Below are positions 1-5,554 of a stretch of 6,137 bases of DNA, in pieces. The notes beneath the pieces are model-generated. The model worked only from the letters and a program-made list of their open reading frames with translations, did no database searches and was not told the origin of the DNA. A program made the translations under genes and the position numbers. Each line of letters starts with the position of its first letter. Within the stretch, counting starts at the first letter, position 1. Origin of the DNA: JBJKRW01 sp046704445 (GTDB lineage Bacteria > Patescibacteriota > Microgenomatia > UBA1406 > GWC2-37-13); assembly GCA_046704445.1 (NCBI GenBank), contig JBJKRW010000097.1, positions 1 through 6,137 on the forward strand. Reading direction: 5' to 3'.

Positions 1-2
1 CA

Positions 3-410
3 TTTATTCAAAGTAGAAACGAATTGTTCCGTATTTCGGTTGCCGAAGCTCAAAAAGCACAAAAATCCATTGATTTGTTGCGTTCTGGCGGTGAATTTCC
101 GGCGGATCTTATGCTTGCGTTAGTAGAGGCAAAATCAAGACGCGTTCCTACACGTATGTTAATACAGGATTATTCTCCAAAAAATAAAGCTCTTGTTGTA
201 AATTGGAAGAAAAACGGAATGTTGGTCCGAAAAACCCCCCTCCGGTATATCAGACTTATGATCTATGATTCAAAAACCGTGTATTTCATGTCATACAGGC
301 ACAGTGATTCCGGAAAAGACATGGGCATGAAAATCAATTATCCTCCATTTGCCGCAATACTTACCCAATCATTTAATATCTGGTGGAGCCAAGCCGAAGA
401 TATCAAATAA
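3..410 (+). CDS. TrmB-family transcriptional regulator, C-terminal effector domain (5' end outside window)
   Basis: The frame is open to the left edge, so the first visible in-frame codon is at 3 and the TTG at 24 is internal. 135 residues are visible. The pattern fits the C-terminal PLD-like/sensor half of archaeal and CPR TrmB-type regulators. It has a helix ending in a SGGEFP turn (about residues 29-34), a helix and strand with RRVPTRMLIQ (about 46-55), a strand with NGMLVRKTPL (about 70-79), a YDSKTVYFMSY strand pair, and a closing FNIWWSQAEDI helix like the family's F-x-x-LW-x-x-A ending. The N-terminal winged helix-turn-helix that would bind DNA lies upstream of the window, so no operator or ligand can be inferred. 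The stop is TAA. The gene converges on the SGNH hydrolase with about 32 bp between them. The domain call is by family pattern from memory; an unrelated PLD-like protein is possible but less likely. Confidence 0.72.
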   Translation, partial: FIQSRNELFRISVAEAQKAQKSIDLLRSGGEFPADLMLALVEAKSRRVPTRMLIQDYSPKNKALVVNWKKNGMLVRKTPLRYIRLMIYDSKTVYFMSYRHSDSGKDMGMKINYPPFAAILTQSFNIWWSQAEDIK

Positions 411-442
411 GAATAATCGCCGTTAATATTATTGCAGAAGCC

Positions 443-1084
443 TTAAAGCAATTTATCCAATTCGCGTAGAATCTTATCCGTAATTAATTCATATCCTGCC
501 CGGTTCGGATGAAGACCGTCAGTATATAAATATTTCTCCTTCCATTCTTTTTCCGTCACACCTACTTCGATAAATGCAATACCTTTTTCTTCCGCTATCT
601 TTTTAAACCGTGCTTCAAACTCTTTTTTCCGGGAGTTCTTGAAAAATGACATTCCTCCGGTCAAAGGACTCGGTTTCGGATTGACCTTGGTCTCGTCGTA
701 ATAACCGCCGCCGACCGCAATTACATGCGAGCTTTTTCCTTTCAGGAAATCGAGAAGGCCGGATATTTCTTCAGAAAATTCCTCAATCGTTGAGACATAA
801 TTGTCGGGTGAATTTTCCGCTTTGGCATTGTTTCCTCCAACATTAAGAATTATGATAATTTTCCCTCCACGGCCGTATTGCTTCAACAGTTCCGGAAATG
901 TGTCCTTGATAAATTCGCTTGTCGCACCGGATTTGGCGAAGTTAAATACCTCATATTTTTCACCTTCCCCTCCTTGAGAATACATCCTTTTATGCAGCGC
1001 CTGTTTAATTAAATCTCCCCATCCGCCGACTTCACTACCCACACCATATACGGAGCTTGAGCCGAGTGTAAATATCTGAATCAT
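443..1084 (-). CDS. SGNH/GDSL-type esterase/hydrolase, cytoplasmic, 213 aa
   Basis: All SGNH blocks are visible (numbering from the ATG at 1084). Block I is LGSSSVYG with candidate nucleophile Ser10. The block II glycine is Gly53 in AKSGAT. Block III is GGNN (83-86) with oxyanion Asn85. Block V is DGLHPNRAGY with the Asp189/His192 pair. The GGW motif after block I and the DGLHPN ending resemble the small cytoplasmic GDSL lipase/acylhydrolase family. These hydrolyse esters or thioesters; the substrate here is unknown. There is no signal peptide or membrane segment. Two departures from consensus stand out: GDS is GSS, and GxND is GxNN. An ATG at 1132 would add 16 residues. I prefer 1084 because an extended -10 (TGG-TACACT) lies inside that extension with 6 nt to this ATG, and because the SGNH fold begins directly with the MIQIFTLG strand. 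It is divergent from the YdeI-type gene. Confidence 0.85.
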   Translation of the reverse strand: MIQIFTLGSSSVYGVGSEVGGWGDLIKQALHKRMYSQGGEGEKYEVFNFAKSGATSEFIKDTFPELLKQYGRGGKIIIILNVGGNNAKAENSPDNYVSTIEEFSEEISGLLDFLKGKSSHVIAVGGGYYDETKVNPKPSPLTGGMSFFKNSRKKEFEARFKKIAEEKGIAFIEVGVTEKEWKEKYLYTDGLHPNRAGYELITDKILRELDKLL

Positions 1085-1090
1085 GTGATA

Positions 1091-1099
1091 AGTGTACCA
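1091..1099 (-). promoter_or_regulatory. Extended -10 promoter of the SGNH hydrolase gene
   Basis: On the minus strand the sequence reads TGG-TACACT, a TGn extended -10 with the key T, A and final T present. Six nucleotides separate it from the ATG at 1084, so transcription would begin at or next to the start codon. No good -35 is seen. The 1104-1120 inverted repeat lies just upstream, where a -35 or an operator would sit. This is a motif-based prediction. Confidence 0.5.
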
Positions 1100-1103
1100 A
1101 ACA

Positions 1104-1120
1104 TACAATCGATAATTGTA
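1104..1120. repeat. Inverted repeat TACAAT-N5-ATTGTA, candidate operator
   Basis: Two perfect 6-bp arms (1104-1109 and 1115-1120) flank a 5-bp centre. The site sits immediately upstream of the SGNH -10 element, spanning roughly the -20 to -36 region of that promoter, so a protein bound here would occlude polymerase. The arms are all A/T except one base pair each, so chance occurrence is possible. The regulator is unknown. Confidence 0.4.
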
Positions 1121-1134
1121 CACAACAGACATTA

Positions 1135-1154
1135 AATAGATTCTCGAATCTATT
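1135..1154. repeat. Perfect 9-bp inverted repeat (AATAGATTC-TC-GAATCTATT)
   Basis: The two 9-bp arms are perfectly complementary and separated by only 2 bp. That spacing suits a dimeric DNA-binding protein better than an RNA hairpin, and no U-tract follows on either strand, so a terminator is unlikely. It lies about 50-70 bp upstream of the SGNH start and about 40 bp upstream of the -35 of the YdeI-type gene. It could therefore serve one or both divergent promoters. Confidence 0.55.
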
Positions 1155-1195
1155 GATCTTCATTGTAAGACCATTCAAAATATTGTGGAAAATTT

Positions 1196-1224
1196 TTGAC
1201 AAGACCTTTTCTGTGTGATACATT
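1196..1224 (+). promoter_or_regulatory. Sigma70-type promoter of the YdeI-like gene
   Basis: A perfect -35 TTGACA (1196-1201), a 17-bp spacer and TACATT (1219-1224) are seen, the latter preceded by TG-A to form an extended -10. The predicted start near 1231 gives a leader of about 18 nt that is A/T-rich and lacks a ribosome binding site. This is the best canonical promoter in the window. Confidence 0.75.
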
Positions 1225-1248
1225 AATTACGAAAATTAAGAATGTAAT

Positions 1249-1836
1249 ATGGATAAAAAGAATCTTAGCGTTAACCTGTTTCTGCGTAAAACCACAAGGT
1301 GGCGAAAAGAATTCGAAGAATTAAGAAAAATCATTCTTGAGACTCAATTAACCGAAGAATTCAAATGGATGCATCCCTGCTATACATACCAAGGAAATAA
1401 CATCGTGTTGATTCACGGGTTTAAAGAATATTGCGCGCTTCTTTTTTTCAAAGGCGTCCTGATGAAAGACCCCCGAGGCATCCTCATCCGGCAAACGGAA
1501 AATGTTCAGGCAGGCAGACAAATCAGGTTCACCACCATCACCGAGATAACGAAAATGAAATCCATTCTGAAAGACTATATCCGTGAAGCTGTTGAAGTGG
1601 AAAAAACAGGCCTTAAGGTGAAGCTAAAAAAAACCTCAGACTTCAAGATTCCCGATGAATTTAAACACAGATTAAATAAACTTCCTGCTTTAAAAACAGC
1701 TTTTAAAAAATTGACGCCGGGACGCCAAAGGGCTTACATATTTTATTTCTCCCAGGCAAAACAATCCAAAACCCGCGAATCCAGAATAGAAAAATACCTG
1801 CCAAAAATCCTCAAAGGCAAAGGGTTGAATGACTAA
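1249..1836 (+). CDS. YdeI family protein (DUF1801 plus OmdA domains), 195 aa
   Basis: This is a full-length match by pattern to the family of Bacillus subtilis YdeI. An N-terminal DUF1801 (YdhG-like) domain spans about residues 15-120, with FKWMHPCYT at 38-46, a GFKEYCALLFFKG core and KDPRGIL at 73-79. It is joined to a C-terminal OmdA (bacteriocin-protection, YdeI or OmpD-associated) domain, about 133-192, with LTPGRQRAYIFYFSQAK at 155-171 followed by KTRESRI and a KGLND tail. The tail and length of about 195 aa are typical of the family. No biochemical function is firmly known; the bacteriocin/stress label comes from the Pfam name. The protein is soluble with no signal peptide. It is divergent from the SGNH gene and has its own strong promoter. 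The ATG at 1249 is the natural family start, and no Shine-Dalgarno precedes it. No pairing of the YdeI and SGNH functions is known to me. Confidence 0.93.
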   Translation: MDKKNLSVNLFLRKTTRWRKEFEELRKIILETQLTEEFKWMHPCYTYQGNNIVLIHGFKEYCALLFFKGVLMKDPRGILIRQTENVQAGRQIRFTTITEITKMKSILKDYIREAVEVEKTGLKVKLKKTSDFKIPDEFKHRLNKLPALKTAFKKLTPGRQRAYIFYFSQAKQSKTRESRIEKYLPKILKGKGLND

Positions 1837-1965
1837 TTTTTACTTAAATTTAACTTGGCACTCCGCTCATTATTTAACTAAAAATATACATATTAACACA
1901 ATATCCGGTTTATTCTATTAAACGAATAGTAAGTTATTTACACCACCAAACCGAATGTCGTTACG

Positions 1966-1971
1966 TATAAT
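1966..1971 (+). promoter_or_regulatory. Consensus -10 element, predicted leaderless promoter of the methyltransferase
   Basis: A perfect TATAAT is followed by exactly 6 nt and the ATG at 1978, placing the usual start of transcription on the A of ATG. No acceptable -35 lies 16-18 bp upstream; a TTTACA at 1937-1942 is too far away (23 bp). The rest of the 141-bp gap after the YdeI-like gene shows only a weak TTGGCA (1855-1860) with a poor downstream hexamer, and no terminator. Confidence 0.55.
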
Positions 1972-1977
1972 TGTTAT

Positions 1978-2946
1978 ATGGATTTTCAAGAGATATCAGC
2001 GTCCTCTGTAGAAACACCTTTAAAGAACAATGGTATTCGGCCCGTTGGACACGATACCGTAAAGAAACTGCATCAGCAGGACCTTCAAGCAGCAAAACAA
2101 ATAGTACATGGATACGGCGATCATGATTATCAACCGATGCGAAATGCACAACAACTACTTACCCCCGGTTACGATTATGCGCAACTTCCGGGATACAAAG
2201 GAAAAACACCTGCCTCTTTGTTGCAAGATTTGCCCAAAGGCGCTAATTTATTGGATATCGGCTGTGCGGATGGAAGTTTTGCGCGCGAAGTGAAAGATAC
2301 GTTAAATAAAGACATTAATGTATACGGATTTGACGGACGAAAGACTAAAAACCAGGAGGTAAATTTAGACGGAATCGTAATCGGGAACATTTATGACTTG
2401 ACTCGGCAAAGTTTTCCGGATACTGATTTCGATTTGGTTTTGAGTACAGCTCTCCTTTACCATCTCAGCGATCCGTTATTTGCTATCTCTAGGATGGCCG
2501 AAGTTGTTAAACAGAACGGAATATTGCTTGTCTCAACAGTAAGAAGAATAATAAAACCTGGAACAATCAATTGGGAAGAAACTGAAAGTTCTCTTGATTA
2601 CGAATATGGAAACTACCTTCGTTATTGGGGTGGAAGCAACATATATGATTTACAGGGGAGATTAATTCCATCAAGAGAATCGACTCAACTACTTGGAGAA
2701 AAATTGGGATTCAATATGCAATATGGAGTTGCGACAGCAAAAAATAATGGGGCCAGAACCGTCGGAGGACAGATTTCCGGAAAAAAAACACATTATCCTC
2801 ATGATTCAATTAATTTTTTTTATTGTATGATCGACGCCGATAAACTTCCGGATATATGGAAAGAAAGATTGGGATATATTGTTGCAAAAACACAACAGGA
2901 AGCTCAGATCTTACAAGATCTTGGTTTCGTCAAAGCAAATATTTAA
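1978..2946 (+). CDS. Class I SAM-dependent methyltransferase, 322 aa
   Basis: The Rossmann methyltransferase core is clear. Motif I is LLDIGCADGSF (91-101), which binds S-adenosylmethionine. The acidic residue after strand 2 is Asp119 in YGFDGR. Motif IV is FDLVLSTALLYHLSDP (151-166). A helix and strand, EVVKQNGILLVS (175-186), correspond to the usual LKPGG-LLVS element. The roughly 90 residues before the core and 135 after it (NWEETESSLDYEYG..., W- and Y-rich) are probably the substrate-recognition parts. The layout recalls methyltransferase/CmoB-like and small-molecule methyltransferases, but I cannot name the substrate. No signal peptide is seen. The start at 1978 is supported by the TATAAT 6 nt upstream; the next Met is residue 54. 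The TAA at 2944-2946 overlaps the stop of the weak minus-strand ORF that follows. Confidence 0.85.
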   Translation: MDFQEISASSVETPLKNNGIRPVGHDTVKKLHQQDLQAAKQIVHGYGDHDYQPMRNAQQLLTPGYDYAQLPGYKGKTPASLLQDLPKGANLLDIGCADGSFAREVKDTLNKDINVYGFDGRKTKNQEVNLDGIVIGNIYDLTRQSFPDTDFDLVLSTALLYHLSDPLFAISRMAEVVKQNGILLVSTVRRIIKPGTINWEETESSLDYEYGNYLRYWGGSNIYDLQGRLIPSRESTQLLGEKLGFNMQYGVATAKNNGARTVGGQISGKKTHYPHDSINFFYCMIDADKLPDIWKERLGYIVAKTQQEAQILQDLGFVKANI

Positions 2947-3149
2947 TTTTTACACAAACTTTTATCAACTTCTTTTTCTAAATTTTGAGTTTCTTCTAAA
3001 ACTTCTGTTACAAAAAGAGGTTTGATATTCCGACAGAATTTCATGCTGTAAAAATCTTTCCCTGCAGGGCAAACAATAATGTTACTTTTTATATATGGAG
3101 CAAGTAAAGGATATTCTATCCTCTCATTCCTTATCAAACGAAACCGCAC
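2943..3149 (-). CDS. Doubtful small hypothetical protein, 68 aa
   Basis: The frame starts at GTG and runs to a TAA that shares bases with the methyltransferase stop codon on the other strand. Residues 1-50 look protein-like (alternating hydrophobic and basic, LLAPYIKSNIIVCPAG, three cysteines) and are followed by an acidic amphipathic helix (EVLEETQNLEKEV). I recognise no family. There is no -10 element at the spacing seen for neighbouring genes and no Shine-Dalgarno. The same frame stays open upstream to a stop at 3303-3305, opposite the 57-aa plus-strand ORF, but that extension contains no ATG. It could be a real small gene, a decayed 3' remnant of a longer gene, or chance. Confidence 0.33.
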   Translation of the reverse strand: MRFRLIRNERIEYPLLAPYIKSNIIVCPAGKDFYSMKFCRNIKPLFVTEVLEETQNLEKEVDKSLCKN

Positions 3150-3179
3150 AACAAAACCAAAGCCTGCAAAAATAGTCCT

Positions 3180-3353
3180 ATGAGGATGAAGTCTATTATC
3201 ACCGGTTCTCTTATCAGCGTTGTAGTTCTTATCAGTAGATTTGCCTGCTTTCCTATTTTTGGAATAATCAGCAGCACGATCATTTCCTATCTTGGTCTTT
3301 TGCTAATCAGTCTTCCTCTTTATTTCTTATTCTTTGAAAAAATAAAGGAGTAA
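3180..3353 (+). CDS. Candidate small membrane protein, 57 aa
   Basis: This ATG-to-TAA frame is just under 60 codons. The product is basic at the N-terminus (MRMK), then almost wholly hydrophobic: one segment at about residues 5-18 (ITGSLISVVVLI), a middle FACFPIFGIISSTII stretch, a second segment at about 37-52 (YLGLLLISLPLYFLFF), and a charged EKIKE tail. That pattern, with flanking charges and small residues between, is typical of real two-span small membrane proteins and unusual for noise. An alternative start is the ATG at 3186. Against it, no promoter or ribosome binding site is visible, the frame is short, and the minus strand is also open here. It ends 6 bp before the 3' end of the convergent PIG-L gene. 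No family is recognised. Confidence 0.42.
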   Translation: MRMKSIITGSLISVVVLISRFACFPIFGIISSTIISYLGLLLISLPLYFLFFEKIKE

Positions 3354-3359
3354 GATAAT

Positions 3360-4136
3360 TTAATTTGCCTTATAAAAATACTCAAACAATGTCATAGATT
3401 GAAAAAAAACAACAGGGATCGGGAAAGGAAGCCCTTCTTGAAACGGCTTATATTGACTTTTATGTGACCTGTTCGCAAGAATTTTATTAATTACATGTAA
3501 TCCCACGAATATCTTCAGGGTTGGGAGGGTTCTTTTCTTTTTGAAATTTCTGTCTTCTGCCATATGTTCGGGAACTTTAAGCAGTTGATAGATTCTTTTC
3601 GGCACCGTTGTGTACCACAGTTCAATTTTTTTGTATTTATTTTTCACTAGTCCGGTTACCGTTTCGGAAACTATCATATGGTCCGGGTGTCCATAAAATC
3701 CCGAAAGATCATACGTAATAATCAGGTCGGGTTTCTCATTGTCAATTACAGTAATTATTTCTTCTGCTATTTCTTTTTTCCTATCGATTAACTCTCCGTC
3801 CCCGTAATCTTTCTGGATGAGTTTCTTGACAGAAAGTATTTTTGATGAAACTTTTTCTTCGTTTGTCCTTAGGCTTTTTAGCCTTGTATCACGATGCGCG
3901 TCGAAAGTTCCTCGTTCTCCTTTTGTGAGAATGAGCAATGTCGTATTTCTATTTCCTGCCATTACCCCTCCCGCCGTCAATATTTCGTCGTCCGGATGGG
4001 GATAAACAACCAATATTTTTTTCTTTTTATTACGGTCTTCTGTGGGAACCGAAAAATCGTTTATAAATAAAAAAATACACATCCAGCATAGTGCGACAAA
4101 ACCCACCAACACAACAATCGTTGTAACAATGATCAT
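3360..4136 (-). CDS. PIG-L family deacetylase with N-terminal membrane anchor, 258 aa
   Basis: PIG-L/LmbE enzymes are zinc-dependent N-deacetylases acting on GlcNAc-type sugars and related amides. The diagnostic motifs are present (numbering from the ATG at 4136). PHPDDE (46-51) has zinc ligands His47 and Asp50 and the general-base Asp. GHPDH (149-153) supplies the third metal histidine. A late HKSQ (225-228) fits the family's K..A...H.SQ element. Residues 2-25 form one strong transmembrane helix with no charged residue before it. NKKKK follows it, so by the positive-inside rule the catalytic domain should face the cytoplasm, as in eukaryotic PIG-L. An upstream ATG at 4187 would add 17 residues, but the promoter lies within that stretch and its -10 is 6 nt from the ATG at 4136. 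The substrate is unknown; a cell-surface or lipid-linked glycan precursor is a reasonable guess. Confidence 0.9.
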   Translation of the reverse strand: MIIVTTIVVLVGFVALCWMCIFLFINDFSVPTEDRNKKKKILVVYPHPDDEILTAGGVMAGNRNTTLLILTKGERGTFDAHRDTRLKSLRTNEEKVSSKILSVKKLIQKDYGDGELIDRKKEIAEEIITVIDNEKPDLIITYDLSGFYGHPDHMIVSETVTGLVKNKYKKIELWYTTVPKRIYQLLKVPEHMAEDRNFKKKRTLPTLKIFVGLHVINKILANRSHKSQYKPFQEGLPFPIPVVFFQSMTLFEYFYKAN

Positions 4137-4142
4137 GAAAAA

Positions 4143-4170
4143 AGTATAACAAATAAAAGCATCCGGACAA
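4143..4170 (-). promoter_or_regulatory. Extended -10 promoter of the PIG-L gene
   Basis: On the minus strand TTGTCC (4170-4165), a 16-bp spacer and TGT-TATACT (-10 at 4148-4143) form a good extended promoter. Six T/C-rich bases separate the -10 from the ATG at 4136, predicting a leaderless or nearly leaderless mRNA and supporting that start over 4187. Confidence 0.65.
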
Positions 4171-4241
4171 ACTAAAAGAATATTCACAGTTTCTCTCGGA
4201 AAACAGAGCGATTTAGATCTCTATTGAGGTTCTTACAGATA

Positions 4242-5159
4242 TTAAGCAGCACTCCAGCCCGTCTGTATTGCGGCTTTTATTTTTTGCAAATCATCAAAAA
4301 GTTTACTGTTTGAACCAATCAATCCTGCTTTTGCCATAAAACTCAGCATTCCGTTTGCAGCGTGTACGATCCCATCAAGCGGCGTATCATACTGTCTGCC
4401 TAGAATGTACGATTCACTTTTATATTGTTCCCTCATAGTGCTTTGTAGGCTTTCTATAAACTCAGCGAATGATTTTGAGTGTATTGCAACACTCCATATC
4501 TCCATCATGACTACCGGAACCCGCATCGGAGTATGCATTTCGTTTAAATGTTTTTGTGACTCTTTTTGAAGCGCAACATGAAGCATTACATCCTTTGCTA
4601 ATTTTAACCCTTCGTCGCCGTACATTAATCGGATATCTTCTTCCGCTTCCCTTGGATCCATCATGGGAGTTTCCTGGTCCCAAAACACGGGGTTCCAGTC
4701 TTCTTCGCCTATTCCTTCTGAGGCAATCTGTTCTGCGGCAAACCAAATTCTTCGATCCCAGAGCGCCGGAGCATCACTATGTGGAATTATATGTTCCGCG
4801 GTTTCTATAATACCTACTCCGTCATCTTCCGCAGATAAAGGAGTAGGATATGGATTTGAGAAATTTGTTTGATTAGCAATTTGAGCTAATGTTCTTAATA
4901 CTGCGGCTTTTCTGGATCTATCATCAATTTGAACCAGTTTTATTTGTACGGCCGGACTTTCAAGAATTTGTGAAGGCAATTTTGCTTTTGCAAGATCTGC
5001 AACGCTTGCATCAGGCTGTTGCCAGGAAACAATTCTCGTCGGCTTCCATCGCTCGGCCTGATAACCATGATATCTTGCCGCCACTACTTCGTCTCCTGTC
5101 TTGAGTTGTTTTACGCTTCTAATCGCCATTTGCAATCTCTGTTCTAATTCTGCAGACAT
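4242..5159 (-). CDS. Hypothetical protein of unrecognised family, 305 aa
   Basis: I recognise no domain. The protein looks soluble, with no signal peptide or membrane helix, and is probably largely helical. A short beta-like N-terminal segment (GDEVVAARYHGYQAERWKPTRIVSW, about residues 22-46) resembles a small barrel-type module. A central acidic, tryptophan-rich block spans about 130-185: WDRRIWFAAEQIASEGIGEE, then DWNPVFW, MMDPREAEEDIRLMYGDEG. A helical C-terminal region ends in a short TGWSAA tail. There is no cysteine in 305 residues, but eight tryptophans and 13 methionines. The single-gene transcription unit has an extended -10 promoter upstream and no Shine-Dalgarno. Base composition and codon choice are similar to the neighbours, so recent transfer is not evident. 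The start at 5159 follows the promoter by about 24 nt and gives a sensible N-terminal helix; the next Met is residue 11. Confidence 0.85.
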   Translation of the reverse strand: MSAELEQRLQMAIRSVKQLKTGDEVVAARYHGYQAERWKPTRIVSWQQPDASVADLAKAKLPSQILESPAVQIKLVQIDDRSRKAAVLRTLAQIANQTNFSNPYPTPLSAEDDGVGIIETAEHIIPHSDAPALWDRRIWFAAEQIASEGIGEEDWNPVFWDQETPMMDPREAEEDIRLMYGDEGLKLAKDVMLHVALQKESQKHLNEMHTPMRVPVVMMEIWSVAIHSKSFAEFIESLQSTMREQYKSESYILGRQYDTPLDGIVHAANGMLSFMAKAGLIGSNSKLFDDLQKIKAAIQTGWSAA

Positions 5160-5183
5160 AAAATATTTTTTATTAACTACTAA

Positions 5184-5212
5184 ATTATAGCATGAATACG
5201 CGCTATTTTAAA
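5184..5212 (-). promoter_or_regulatory. Extended -10 promoter of the 305-aa orphan gene
   Basis: The minus strand carries a perfect TGC-TATAAT (-10 at 5189-5184), a 17-bp spacer and a fair -35, TTTAAA (5212-5207). The predicted leader of about 18 nt is almost pure A/T (it contains AATAAAAAATATTTT) and has no ribosome binding site. The hexamer-to-ATG gap is 24 nt, the same as at the YdeI-like gene. Confidence 0.7.
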
Positions 5213-5246
5213 TTTATCCTATGAGTCATGAAGCTACAAAGGGCTT

Positions 5247-5516
5247 CTACGGACTACTCTTGTGCTTGTTCAACCACCAGTTTTTAAAATATGGAAGCGT
5301 AAGCGTTGAAAGCAAAAACCCTAACGTGGGAATTACCGCATTTAACCAAGGCTGGTTTATTTTAATTATCCACATGTAGATACCAATACTCAGGTAAGTA
5401 AAAATCACCAGCAGAATTTTTCTTGTACCGCTTGTTTCCCAGGCTTTATTGCCTTCCACTCTCTTGTTCCTTGCTTCAATCGCAGAAACTCTTTTCTCTA
5501 AATTTGAAATATTCAT
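5247..5516 (-). CDS. Small coiled-coil/two-TM membrane protein, 89 aa
   Basis: Residues 1-25 form a charged heptad-like helix (ISNLEKRVSAIEARNKRVE). A KAWETSGTRK linker follows, then two hydrophobic spans at about 33-52 (ILLVIFTYLSIGIYMWII) and 57-77 (WLNAVIPTLGFLLSTLTLPYF), and a basic tail. The KAWETS-TR, PWLNA-PT-GFLLSTLTLP-FK pattern matches, from memory, a widespread short hypothetical family that I associate with CPR genomes; its function is unknown. Positive charges on both ends suggest a hairpin with both termini in the cytoplasm and the coiled coil free for oligomerisation or partner binding. The stop is TAG. A GAAGC/GCTTC stem (5230-5234 with 5243-5247, 8-nt loop) overlaps the stop, but no U-tract follows, so I do not call a terminator. 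The promoter's TATAAT lies 6 nt upstream of this ATG. Confidence 0.85.
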   Translation of the reverse strand: MNISNLEKRVSAIEARNKRVEGNKAWETSGTRKILLVIFTYLSIGIYMWIIKINQPWLNAVIPTLGFLLSTLTLPYFKNWWLNKHKSSP

Positions 5517-5522
5517 AGTCTT

Positions 5523-5528
5523 ATTATA
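5523..5528 (-). promoter_or_regulatory. Consensus -10 element, predicted leaderless promoter of the 89-aa gene
   Basis: A perfect TATAAT on the minus strand is followed by AAGACT and the ATG at 5516, placing the transcription start on the start codon. No -35 match is seen at 16-18 bp; that region is a G-rich run (GCGGGGGC). Confidence 0.55.
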
Positions 5529-5554
5529 CTTCGTATATCATCCACTGCCCCCGC

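Noticed and set aside
411..442. A/T hairpin (AATAAT/ATTATT) as terminator between the convergent first two genes
   Set aside because: The arms are only 6 A/T pairs with a long loop and no proper U-tract.
3344..3350. AAAGGAG, a perfect Shine-Dalgarno-like sequence
   Set aside because: It is the last codons of the 57-aa ORF. The only downstream start (TTG at 3366) leads to an ORF of about ten codons, so no gene uses it.
4188..4241. Terminator downstream of the 305-aa gene
   Set aside because: Only 4-bp stems such as CTCT/AGAG and the AGATCT palindrome are found, with no U-run.
4462..4872. Several 60-95 aa frames on both strands inside the 305-aa gene
   Set aside because: They are composition shadows in alternative frames, with R- and S-rich sequence, no promoters and no domain character.
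5221..5229. ATGAGTCAT palindrome downstream of the 89-aa gene
   Set aside because: The arms are 4 bp; this is expected by chance and has no consistent relation to a promoter.
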